DNA of 60,921 nucleotides from JACKCB01 sp964452775 (GTDB lineage: Bacteria > Chloroflexota > Anaerolineae > Promineifilales > Promineifilaceae): contig CAYVQP010000018.1 of NCBI GenBank assembly GCA_964452775.1, positions 1 through 60,921 of the forward strand. The letters run 5' to 3'. The notes under the pieces were generated by a model, which was not told the origin of the DNA, did no database searches, and saw only the letters and a program-made list of their open reading frames with translations. This document shows positions 8,536 through 16,290 of the stretch, piece by piece (position 1 is the stretch's first letter; every line of letters begins with the position of its first letter). The translations under genes and the position numbers were made by a program.

Positions 8536-9354
8536 TCAGGAAGTGACGAGTTCCGGCGGCAGATGATCCAGGCGGTTCGAGTAGACCAGCGCCATGCCTC
8601 GCTCGCGAAAGTCAATGCGCGTGATGGCCGTGTTGTTCAGCGAAAACCAGAACGGTTCGACCAGCTCGACTTCCTCCCGGCCGAGGGCATCGGCGAAGAG
8701 CGCATGCAGAAAGGCCTGATAGAAACCCCCATGGCTGAAAAGCGCGATGCGCAGTTCCTCGCCGTCGTTGGTTGCGGCATTCTCCACTTCTTCATCATCA
8801 TCAAATGGGCTTGCGGTTGCGACATGGCTCGCGCTACGGAGGCGACGAATGCGCTCAACCAGCCGGCAGGCGCGCTCGTATTGTTCCTCGCCCGTCTCCG
8901 CCGGCCGGTTCCACCAGCCCTGGCGTCCCCAGTTCTCCGGGAAGTGGGCCAGCGGAAAGCCGGCTTGCAGCTCGCTGACCGTAGCTCCCGGCAGTCCCGT
9001 GCGCTCGTCCGACTCCGGGTCCAGTTCAAAGATCCCGCCGCGCTCGTGCAGCTCTTCCCATACCACCAGGGGTAACCCCAACGTTTCGGCGACGGCTTGG
9101 CCGGTGAGCAACGCCCGCACCATTGGGCTGCAATATAGGTGGGTCAGGTTGAAACCATTGGCATTGCGCGGGTCGTGCCGGGCGGTTTCGACCAGGCCGT
9201 TGCGCCGGCCGGCGAGGAACTCAGCCAGCCGTCGCGCCTGCTCCCGGCCCGTAGCGGTCAGGTCCGGGTCGGGCGAACGCCCCGCCCAGTTGGCGGAACG
9301 GTTGTATAAAGCGTTGTTCTCTGATTCGGCATGCCGGATGAAATATAGCTGCAT
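8536..9354 (-). CDS. Histidine phosphatase family protein (phosphoglycerate mutase-like)
   Basis: 272 residues starting at ATG 9354. The RHG-type motif FIRHAESENN puts the phospho-accepting His at residue 8. The second conserved region FSHGGFYQAFLHAL near residue 220 supplies the other catalytic His. The acidic partner is probably in WEELHERGGIFE. A longer in-frame extension exists upstream but lacks coding character, and the 9354 start has an AGGAATGGAG leader. The enzyme could be a phosphatase or a cofactor-dependent mutase; the sequence does not decide. It is convergent with the App1 gene and divergent from the SCO1 gene. Confidence 0.85.
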   Translation of the reverse strand: MQLYFIRHAESENNALYNRSANWAGRSPDPDLTATGREQARRLAEFLAGRRNGLVETARHDPRNANGFNLTHLYCSPMVRALLTGQAVAETLGLPLVVWEELHERGGIFELDPESDERTGLPGATVSELQAGFPLAHFPENWGRQGWWNRPAETGEEQYERACRLVERIRRLRSASHVATASPFDDDEEVENAATNDGEELRIALFSHGGFYQAFLHALFADALGREEVELVEPFWFSLNNTAITRIDFRERGMALVYSNRLDHLPPELVTS

Positions 9355-9489
9355 TCTCCATTCCTGTGCGCGGCTCCGCAGAGCCGGCCTTTGTGCTTCT
9401 CCCCAGTATAACCCGCCGCGTCGAACTCCGCAGCCCTTTGCCGGCTTGACGCACCCGGCCAATTGATAGAAGATTTCTGCGGTGAAACG

Positions 9490-10137
9490 ATGGATCACAG
9501 GGCGATTGAAATGCGCGCCGGAGTAAGCAGCGTAGTGACGGCCCGCGCCGGGGCAATGCGGCTCCTTGCCGGCGCGATGTTCCTGCTCGTCCTGCTGCCG
9601 GCAGCCTGCCGCCAGCCCTACCAGATGAGCGGCACGGTGTTGGCGGAGCCGATTGCCGCCCCGGACGCGGTGCTGGAAGCGGTGAACGGCCCGGTGACGT
9701 TGCAAGACTTTGCCGGCCAATACACCTATCTTTATTTCGGCTACACCCACTGCCCTGACGCCTGCCCAACGGCGATGGCTACGCTGAAGCGGGTGAAGGA
9801 GGAGTTGGGCGACCAGGCTGGGGAGATGGAAGTAGTCATGGTCACCGTGGACCCGCAGCGGGACACGCCGGAAGCGCTGGCCGGCTTTCTTGCCAACTTC
9901 GACAGCTCCTTTGTGGGCCTGTCCGGCGACCTGGAGGCCATAAGTAGTGCGGCCGCCCCATTCGGGATTACGTTTGCGCAGCATGAGGGCACGACAGCCA
10001 GCGGCTACCTGGTTGACCATACGGCCCGCATCCTCTTGCTGGACCGGCAGAATAGGGTCATCGTCATCTACCCGCACGACACCCCGGCGGACACGTTGGC
10101 CGGCGACCTGCAGCACTTGCTGGACAGCGAAGGCTAG
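9490..10137 (+). CDS. SCO1/SenC-type copper lipoprotein
   Basis: 215 residues from ATG 9490. A hydrophobic signal with lipobox LLPAAC predicts lipid attachment at Cys40. The thioredoxin-like core has the copper-binding CPDAC (Cys88 and Cys92) and the distal His177 in YLVDHTAR, the full Cys-Cys-His set of SCO proteins. These deliver copper to, or reduce, the CuA site of cytochrome c oxidase on the outer face of the membrane. The next gene encodes a PCuAC copper chaperone 24 nt downstream, the usual partner. A TTG 27 nt upstream is an alternative start. Confidence 0.88.
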   Translation: MDHRAIEMRAGVSSVVTARAGAMRLLAGAMFLLVLLPAACRQPYQMSGTVLAEPIAAPDAVLEAVNGPVTLQDFAGQYTYLYFGYTHCPDACPTAMATLKRVKEELGDQAGEMEVVMVTVDPQRDTPEALAGFLANFDSSFVGLSGDLEAISSAAAPFGITFAQHEGTTASGYLVDHTARILLLDRQNRVIVIYPHDTPADTLAGDLQHLLDSEG

Positions 10138-10161
10138 ATAGCCGGTGAATGGTGGCTTCAA

Positions 10162-10629
10162 GTGAAGCGCGGCGAATGGGTAGCAGCCGGCTTGCTGTGG
10201 GCGTTGTTGCTGGCGCTGGCCGCATGCGGCAGCGCGCGAAACGGCATTGAGGTCTCCGGCGCGCTTGCCCTACTTTCCCTGCCAACCGATACCGGCGCGT
10301 TTTACATGACCATCACGAACAACACCGGCCAGGACGACCGCCTTACCGGCATCAGCGCGCCCGGCTGCGGCGTGGTTGAGCTGCACGAGATGCGCATGGA
10401 GGGGGACATGATGACCATGAGGCCCGTGGAAGGAGGGGAAGTGAGGGTTCCAGCCGGGGAAAGCGTGGAGTTCGGTCCCGGCGGAGTGCACGCCATGTGT
10501 CTGCAGAAGACGGGCGAGTTTGCCGTTGGCGACCAGGTGGAAGTCAGCCTGCTTTTCGCCAACGCCGGCGAAGTTGTGGCCGGTTTCGAAGTGATTGACC
10601 CGGCCGGCGGTGTAGATAGCGATGGCTGA
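10162..10629 (+). CDS. PCuAC copper chaperone lipoprotein
   Basis: 155 residues with GTG start. Signal peptide and lipobox LALAAC place the lipidated Cys at residue 22. The PCuAC motif is present: HEM around His75, Met86 in MMTMRPV, and HAM at His110/Met112, which bind Cu(I). With the SCO1 protein it would load copper into cytochrome c oxidase in the extracytoplasmic space. The Cys residues 69 and 113 near the site are unusual extras. Its last 8 nt overlap the ATG of the NA37 gene. Confidence 0.88.
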   Translation: MKRGEWVAAGLLWALLLALAACGSARNGIEVSGALALLSLPTDTGAFYMTITNNTGQDDRLTGISAPGCGVVELHEMRMEGDMMTMRPVEGGEVRVPAGESVEFGPGGVHAMCLQKTGEFAVGDQVEVSLLFANAGEVVAGFEVIDPAGGVDSDG

Positions 10630-11719
10630 CGCCGTACCTTCAACCGGGACCTTGAGCATGCGTGATCCCGGCGCAGTTCAGATTGAATCGCTAATCGTGC
10701 ACATCGTGGATCCACGCGGCTCCGGCCTGACCCTGTCTGAGGCCCCCCTGCCGCTTGCCGGCGATGAGCTGCTACACGAGTACATCCAGAGCCACATCGC
10801 CGGCGCCCTGGGCGACAGCGCGGCCACGGCTGCCCGCTTCAAGAGCATTGACCAGGGCGCTCCTTCCGGCCAATGCGCGGGCATCTTCGCCGGAACCGTA
10901 GACTTCGTCGCCGGCAGCCGGGAGGTGGCCCGCAGCCTGTACGCCGTCCTGGCCCGCGACGGACGCACCCGCGGAGCCGATTTGGTAATGTGCTGGTACC
11001 GGGCGGAGGCGTTGCCGGGCGAGCGCTTTCTGGCCCTGCTGAAGCTGGACGCGGCCCAGGTATTTCGTCACCACGTTGGCGCGGACGCCCAGGGGCGCAC
11101 CATCGTGAGCTTTGTGCCCCAGCCGGATGCCTTCACCCGCGAAAGGCTACAGAAGGCCGCCTTCGTTCAGGCGTTGGAGCCGCGTCACCCGGCCTATGAC
11201 ATGATCTTGCTCGACCGGCAGGTAGCCGACCGCCGGCGCCGCGACGTGGCCCGTTACTTCGCGGAAGGCTTTCTACAAACCGAGGAGGCCTACGACGACC
11301 GCCGGCGCACGGAGATGCTTTATCGAGCGGCAATCGTCGCCGCCAACCAACTGCGACCGGCGTTGTCTCCCGCCGAGCAGTCGGCCATTGAGGAGCAACT
11401 GCACGCCGCGCTGAGCGCCCGCCGCTTCGACCTGGAGAGCTGGCTGGCCGGGTTGCCCGTCTCGGAGTCGGCGCGGGCGGGATTCGGCGGCGCGCTGGCG
11501 GAGGCGCTGCCCGACCGCAGCTTCGACATTGACCCGGCCTGGGGCAGCCGGCTGGTCAGCAAGCGCACATTTCGCGGCGACTACGGTCTGCGGCTGCAGG
11601 TGCAGAGCGAGCAGTTCGACGAGCTGGTGACCGTCGAGCTGGTCAGCGGCCGGCCCGGACGCCGGCCCTTTTACCGGGTGACCATTGAGACGGAGAAGTG
11701 GGACGAGGTGGAGAAGTGA
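10622..11719 (+). CDS. Nucleoid-associated protein, NA37/YejK family
   Basis: 365 residues. The opening IESLIVHIVDPRGSGL, the central DLVMCWYRAE and FLALLKLD, and the later YDMILLDRQV fit the 37-kDa nucleoid-associated protein family (PF04245, E. coli YejK/NdpA). These proteins bind chromosomal DNA; many non-E. coli members sit in mobile or defence-like loci. The start overlaps the PCuAC gene by 8 nt, and the following membrane-protein gene begins 16 nt after its stop, so the three are probably one transcript. Coupling to copper genes looks incidental. The more informative neighbour is the membrane protein downstream. Confidence 0.75.
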   Translation: MADAVPSTGTLSMRDPGAVQIESLIVHIVDPRGSGLTLSEAPLPLAGDELLHEYIQSHIAGALGDSAATAARFKSIDQGAPSGQCAGIFAGTVDFVAGSREVARSLYAVLARDGRTRGADLVMCWYRAEALPGERFLALLKLDAAQVFRHHVGADAQGRTIVSFVPQPDAFTRERLQKAAFVQALEPRHPAYDMILLDRQVADRRRRDVARYFAEGFLQTEEAYDDRRRTEMLYRAAIVAANQLRPALSPAEQSAIEEQLHAALSARRFDLESWLAGLPVSESARAGFGGALAEALPDRSFDIDPAWGSRLVSKRTFRGDYGLRLQVQSEQFDELVTVELVSGRPGRRPFYRVTIETEKWDEVEK

Positions 11720-11735
11720 CCGCGACGGTGGGCCA

Positions 11736-13319
11736 ATGAACGTTGACCTGCGAGATCTCGCCGTCCCACTGGCGCGCTTCTTTGACGCGCTGGGCCTCGC
11801 CGCGCCCGGCCCGGCAGAGTACGAGGAGCTGACGTTGCTGCGCGCGGAGAAGGAAGACTTGCCGGCCGCCTCTATTGCCGGACTTACCCTCGAAACTTTG
11901 AACGCTCTTTGCGCCGCCTATGGGGAGGCGTTGCGCCTCGTCTTCCGGCTCGCCGACCTGCCGCTCTTCGAATTGCGCCCACCCGCGCCCGTCGAAGCCG
12001 GCGCCTTCGCCCGCTTTCAGGAGGACGCGCGGGCCTTGCCTCTCCTAACGCTCGATTTGCGGCTGGATAAGCAAGCGCTTTTGCGCGGCTTGCCGGGCGC
12101 GATCGGGCAACTTGAGCTGGCCTATCTCTTCCTCTTCCCGGTAACTCTGACCAACTACTTGCAGAAGGCTGCGCTGCCCGATCTGGAGGTGCTCTATGGG
12201 TCTCCTCAGGCTGGAGAGCCAGTCCAACCCCTCCGGCTGCTGATGCCGGGCAGCGATATCCTACTCGAGGGTCCACTGCTCGCCATCGCCGGCGGGACGC
12301 ATGTCGAAGCCCTGCGTGGAGCGCCTGCCCCGGCAGACGTGGCCGCTCGGGCCGCCAACTGCCATCGTGTGGCGGTTAAGGAGCTTCGTTGGGAGTCTCC
12401 CTGGCTGCGGCTGCTCACCCCTTACCACCTGCAAGTAGCATCTTCGGGCTTTGATGTTCGGCCGGAGGCGCGGGTATTGCGCGCCCACCTGGTGAACATC
12501 CTGATACTTTACCTGGCGGAGAGAACGGTTTCCGGGCGCGATGGCCGGGTCTCTACCTTCGCCGGCAGCACGCGGGGAGTCGCCGTCCATCACCTATCCA
12601 CGGCCGGCAGCGCTGATGTACCGGCCGGGCAGGTGCGACAATTGTTCGCCCTGTTTGAGTGGGCATACGCGCCGGAGTGGGCGGATGGCGAGCGGCTGGC
12701 GCTCACCCAGATTGCAATCGTGCGCGCCCTGGCGGACGCAGAGCCGGTTGATCGGGTGGCGCTGTTGTTAAAGAGCGCCGGCGGCATCCTCGACGAGTTG
12801 CGTTGGAGCTGGAAGGAGCTACTGGAAAATAGGGTGGGGGAGTATGTCGAACAGGTGCAGCAGGTGGAGAACTTCGTCAGCGAAACGGCAAGCGCCTATG
12901 CTGGGCAGGTCAACGACATGGTCAAGAGCCTGAGCGACACCATGCTGGCGGCGGTGGGCGTGGTCATCGCCTCGCTGCTGGCCTCGATTTTTCAGACGCC
13001 GTTCAGTGCCAGCGTCCTGCGGGTCGGACTGCTCGCCTACGCCGGCTACGTGCTGGCCTTTCCGCTGCTGTACAACATGAGCAATCAGTGGAGCCGGCGG
13101 GCCGCGCTGGAACGAGACTTCGCCTTTCGCCGCGCCCGCTATGAACAGCGGCTGCTGCCGGAGCGGGTGAGGGAGATTATGGGGGATGAGGTCAATGTCA
13201 GCCGCACGCGCTTCGAGCGCTGGTTCTGGGTGACGGCGGCGTTGTACCTGCTGGTCATTATCGTGACCGTGGCGGCCGCCCTGGTCGCGCCGGCGCTGAT
13301 CAGGCCGGCTACCCCGTAG
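11736..13319 (+). CDS. Unknown protein with coiled coil and C-terminal membrane segments
   Basis: 527 residues from ATG 11736; I do not recognise the family. Residues about 1-370 are soluble and leucine-rich. About 370-410 (ENRVGEYVEQVQQVENFV, then AGQVNDMVKSLSD) look coiled-coil. Two adjacent hydrophobic segments follow near 415-455, then a basic stretch (RRAALERDFAFRRARYEQRL) and a final helix near 500-520. A large cytosolic module anchored by C-terminal helices would suit an effector or signalling protein paired with the NA37 protein, but no catalytic motif is visible. Confidence 0.6.
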   Translation: MNVDLRDLAVPLARFFDALGLAAPGPAEYEELTLLRAEKEDLPAASIAGLTLETLNALCAAYGEALRLVFRLADLPLFELRPPAPVEAGAFARFQEDARALPLLTLDLRLDKQALLRGLPGAIGQLELAYLFLFPVTLTNYLQKAALPDLEVLYGSPQAGEPVQPLRLLMPGSDILLEGPLLAIAGGTHVEALRGAPAPADVAARAANCHRVAVKELRWESPWLRLLTPYHLQVASSGFDVRPEARVLRAHLVNILILYLAERTVSGRDGRVSTFAGSTRGVAVHHLSTAGSADVPAGQVRQLFALFEWAYAPEWADGERLALTQIAIVRALADAEPVDRVALLLKSAGGILDELRWSWKELLENRVGEYVEQVQQVENFVSETASAYAGQVNDMVKSLSDTMLAAVGVVIASLLASIFQTPFSASVLRVGLLAYAGYVLAFPLLYNMSNQWSRRAALERDFAFRRARYEQRLLPERVREIMGDEVNVSRTRFERWFWVTAALYLLVIIVTVAAALVAPALIRPATP

Positions 13320-13356
13320 AACGCCTTGCTGCCCGGTCGCAGATGCCGGCGTCGTC

Positions 13357-13365
13357 TGCTAGAAT
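13357..13365 (+). promoter_or_regulatory. Extended -10 promoter, nearly leaderless
   Basis: TGC-TAGAAT matches the extended -10 pattern TGn-TAnnAT. The in-frame GTG at 13376 is 10 nt after the box. No convincing -35 is seen, as expected for extended -10 promoters. Confidence 0.45.
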
Positions 13366-13375
13366 TGCGCGCATT

Positions 13376-14224
13376 GTGACTGAGTCTGGAAAGCCACTGA
13401 TTGTCGCCTTTGTCAGCGACCTGATGTTCTCCGTGCGCATCGAACAGGTCGGCGAAAGCATTGGCTACCAAGTACGCGTCGTTTCTGACCCGTCTATAGG
13501 CGGTAGCGGAACGGGCGCGCTCCCGGCCAATTCGCGCCCGGGCGAGATGCTCCACGGCCGGGGCGGCGAGCTATTCCGCCAGTTGACCGAATGGCAACCG
13601 GCCCTGCTGATCATTGACCTGGGCAACAAGAACATCCCCTGGATGCAGTGGATTGCCACCCTGAAGTCGTCGCCCGCCACCCGCCGGCTACCCATCCTCT
13701 GCTACGGCCCGCACGTCGAAGAGCAGCTGCTGGCCGACGCGAAGCGCGTAGGGGCGGACGAAGTGGTCCCGCGCTCGCGCTTCGCTTCGGCGATGCCCCG
13801 GCTCATCCAGGATCTTGCCCTGCAGCCGGATCGGGCGGCGGTGGAGTCAGCCTGTGCGGAAGCGCTGTCGCCGGCTGCTGAAGCCGGGATTGACTCCTTT
13901 AACCGCGGGGAGTACTACCAGGCGCACGAGGAGCTGGAGGCAGCCTGGAACGAAGACAAAGGAGCGGGCCGCGACCTTTATCGTTCCATCCTGCAGGTCG
14001 CGGTAGCCTACTATCAGGTAGAACGGGGCAACTACCGGGGGGCCTTGAAGATGCTGTTGCGCGTCCGGCAATGGTTAGCGCCCCTGCCGGATGTCTGCCG
14101 GGGAGTGGATGTTGCCCGGCTGCGCGAAGACGTGGCGCTGCTGCAGGATACCCTGACTGAACTTGGGCCGCAGCACGTGGATCAGGTGGACCGGTCGCTG
14201 TTCAGGCCGGTGAGAAAGGTTTAA
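13376..14224 (+). CDS. Receiver-like domain fused to DUF309
   Basis: About 282 residues from GTG 13376. Residues 1-125 look like a response-regulator receiver fold: VAFVSDLMF, then LLIIDLGNK with a candidate phospho-acceptor Asp, LPILCYGPH, and GADEVVPRSR, where the usual Lys is replaced. It may be a pseudo-receiver. Residues about 165-270 carry the DUF309 signature GIDSFNRGEYYQAHEELEAA and an ILQVAVAYYQVERGNY helix; DUF309 is usually a stand-alone helical domain. Starting at ATG 13343 would add 11 residues but precedes the predicted transcription start. The next gene begins 3 nt downstream. Confidence 0.65.
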   Translation: MTESGKPLIVAFVSDLMFSVRIEQVGESIGYQVRVVSDPSIGGSGTGALPANSRPGEMLHGRGGELFRQLTEWQPALLIIDLGNKNIPWMQWIATLKSSPATRRLPILCYGPHVEEQLLADAKRVGADEVVPRSRFASAMPRLIQDLALQPDRAAVESACAEALSPAAEAGIDSFNRGEYYQAHEELEAAWNEDKGAGRDLYRSILQVAVAYYQVERGNYRGALKMLLRVRQWLAPLPDVCRGVDVARLREDVALLQDTLTELGPQHVDQVDRSLFRPVRKV

Positions 14225-14227
14225 CGA

Positions 14228-14644
14228 ATGGCGACGATCCCTCCCTATGTTGCCCAAAGCACATTTCTCGGCCAGACGCAGGTGCTCAAGGCGCGTAAAG
14301 TGGTCTGGTTTGAAGCCGGTCGCGGCAAAGTGACCTCCTTCTCGGAAAGTGAAGTGGGCATTACCGGCAAAATCAGCATCCTTACCTATAGCGGCGAACT
14401 GATTATCCGGCTGGCGCTCACCGACAACGACCCGCAGGCCGGCAGCGGAAGTTGCTTGCTGCAACTGAACAGCCACATTGACGAGAAGGCCCGCTATGAA
14501 GCAGATGGCCGGGAACTGATGGTGTCTGCCGTGTTGGGCGATAAGAGGCAAAACATCACCATCACTCGTTGCAACAACGGCCAACAAACGGAATGCCGGC
14601 TGACCGGTCACATTAACCAGACAGTACATCTGGACCCCACCTGA
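14228..14644 (+). CDS. Hypothetical protein, 138 residues
   Basis: Not recognised. The protein has no membrane segment and alternates short beta strands (KVVWFEAGRGKV, ISILTYSGEL, ELIIRLALTD), suggesting a small beta-sandwich. Two Cys residues occur late (RCNNG, TECRL). The ATG lies 3 nt after the receiver-DUF309 stop, so the two are likely cotranscribed and perhaps functionally linked. It is convergent with the nicotinate phosphoribosyltransferase gene, 53 nt away. Confidence 0.6.
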   Translation: MATIPPYVAQSTFLGQTQVLKARKVVWFEAGRGKVTSFSESEVGITGKISILTYSGELIIRLALTDNDPQAGSGSCLLQLNSHIDEKARYEADGRELMVSAVLGDKRQNITITRCNNGQQTECRLTGHINQTVHLDPT

Positions 14645-14697
14645 TTCCGTGGCCGGACGTCCTTTCGCATATCCGCCTAAAGCTCAACGGCGATAAT

Positions 14698-16245
14698 TCA
14701 ACCCCTGCGCGCCTCCCGTATCACCTGCTGCTTGAGTTGCCAGAGGGATTCGGAAAGCGAGACGTGATAGACGTGCGGGTTAATCAGACGTTTCACGCCT
14801 TCGTCCAGCCGGCTTACATCCTCTATTCTGTTGCGCCGCATATCATCAATCGTCCGGTGGCCATAGGTCACCGCTCCGCCCTCCAGCACCTTTTCCAGCA
14901 GCGGCTCAACCCGGCTGATCTGCTCCCGCCGCAGCGTGCGCCGCATCTGCTGATGAGTGGGGTGGCGTAATTGGATGACCTCTTCCTGCGCCGGCTCCTC
15001 ATCCTCCAGGCAAATCAGGTCAGCGGTGGCCCGCTCGTTGCGGTCATAAAGGCGCCAGACGCGCTTCCGGCCGGGGTTCGGCGTCTTCTCCGGCGTCTCG
15101 GAAATCTTGATTGCCGGCGTCCACTCGCCGCTCTGGTCCGCAATGGCCACCAGTTTGTAAACGCCGTCCAATGCGCTGTCCCCGGCGGAGGTGATCAGAC
15201 TGGTACCCACGCCATAGATCAGCCGGTTTGCCAGCGCATCCGGGTCAACGCCATAGCTGCGCGCCTCCTGTCCAATTTGGGTCAGGATCTGCCAAATCGT
15301 CAGCTCGTCCATCTGGTTGGAGAGCACGATGCCGGCCTCCGGGAAGCCGGCGTCGTCCAGCATCTTGGCGGCGCGAATGCTCAGGTAGGCCAGGTCGCCG
15401 GAATCCAGCCGGATGCCCAATGGCCGGCGCCCCTTGCGGCGCAGTTCTTCAAAAACGGTGATGGCGTTCGGCACGCCGCTTTCCAGGGTATCCACGGTGT
15501 CCACCAGCAGCAAGCAGTCATCCGGATAAACATCGGCGTAAGCTCTGAACGCGCCTAACTCTCCTTCGCCGAGGGCCATGAATGCCTGCACCATGCTGTG
15601 CGCGTGCGTGCCCTTCGGCGGCGAGCCGAGCGCGGCGGAGATACCCAAGTTGGAGGAGTAATGCGCGCCGCCTATCAGCGCCGCCCGCGTCCCGGCGTTC
15701 ACGCCCCGCTCGTGTCCCCGGCGCATGCCGAACTCCAGCAGCAGCCTACCGCGCCCGGCATGGTAAATCCGCGCCGCCTTGGTGGCGATCAGGGTCTGAT
15801 AGTTGATCTGGTTCAGCAGGGCGGTCTCCACAATCTGGGCCATCGCCAGCGGGCCTTCGCAAACGGTCAGCGGCACTCCGGCATGGACGACCCGGCCCTC
15901 CGGAATGGCGTGGATGGTCAGGCCGGAGAAGTCCCCGTTGGCGCGCAACCATTCCAGGAAGTCATCGCTGAACAGCTGCCGGCCGGTGACCCCGACCTGG
16001 CTGCGCAGCACCTCAATTTCCTCTGCGCCAAAGGCGGCGGACTGCACCCAATCCAGGAACCACTCCAGGCCGGCCGCCACCGCGTACCCGGCCTTGTGAT
16101 CGCCGTAGTCGGGATAACTGCGAAAAGTGTGCTCAAACATCGCCGGCCTCTGGTGGAGGCCGTAGCGATAGTAGAGTTGGGCCATCGTGAGTTGATACAT
16201 GTCGGTAAATAGGATGCCGGAAGCCAGTGTGTCGTATGCTCTCAT
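14698..16245 (-). CDS. pncB: Nicotinate phosphoribosyltransferase
   Basis: 515 residues from ATG 16245 (a TTG 6 nt upstream is also possible). It condenses nicotinate with PRPP, using ATP, to give nicotinate mononucleotide in the NAD salvage pathway. Recognisable segments are FTDMYQLTMAQLYYRYG at the N-terminus, FEFGMRRGHE-like LLEFGMRRGHERGVNAG, the substrate loop GSPPKGTHAHSMVQAF, LLVDTVDTLESGVPNAI, and GIRLDSGDLAYLS, all characteristic of the type II phosphoribosyltransferase fold of this enzyme. Length is in the normal range for the longer bacterial forms. A palindrome separates it from the UPF0182 gene upstream. Confidence 0.92.
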   Translation of the reverse strand: MRAYDTLASGILFTDMYQLTMAQLYYRYGLHQRPAMFEHTFRSYPDYGDHKAGYAVAAGLEWFLDWVQSAAFGAEEIEVLRSQVGVTGRQLFSDDFLEWLRANGDFSGLTIHAIPEGRVVHAGVPLTVCEGPLAMAQIVETALLNQINYQTLIATKAARIYHAGRGRLLLEFGMRRGHERGVNAGTRAALIGGAHYSSNLGISAALGSPPKGTHAHSMVQAFMALGEGELGAFRAYADVYPDDCLLLVDTVDTLESGVPNAITVFEELRRKGRRPLGIRLDSGDLAYLSIRAAKMLDDAGFPEAGIVLSNQMDELTIWQILTQIGQEARSYGVDPDALANRLIYGVGTSLITSAGDSALDGVYKLVAIADQSGEWTPAIKISETPEKTPNPGRKRVWRLYDRNERATADLICLEDEEPAQEEVIQLRHPTHQQMRRTLRREQISRVEPLLEKVLEGGAVTYGHRTIDDMRRNRIEDVSRLDEGVKRLINPHVYHVSLSESLWQLKQQVIREARRG

Positions 16246-16259
16246 CTCCAACCTATGCT

Positions 16260-16290
16260 GAATCCCGGAAACACGGAGTTTCCGGGATTC
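16260..16290. terminator. Perfect 13-bp inverted repeat, hairpin
   Basis: GAATCCCGGAAAC (16260-16272) and GTTTCCGGGATTC (16278-16290) are perfect complements around a 5-nt loop. It abuts the stop of the UPF0182 gene. No T-run follows on either strand. The core TTTCCGGGA also recurs in the palindrome at 37703-37762. Confidence 0.55.

Noticed and set aside
9446..9475. TTGACG-based promoter for the SCO1 gene
   Set aside because: No acceptable -10 hexamer at 16-18 nt spacing.
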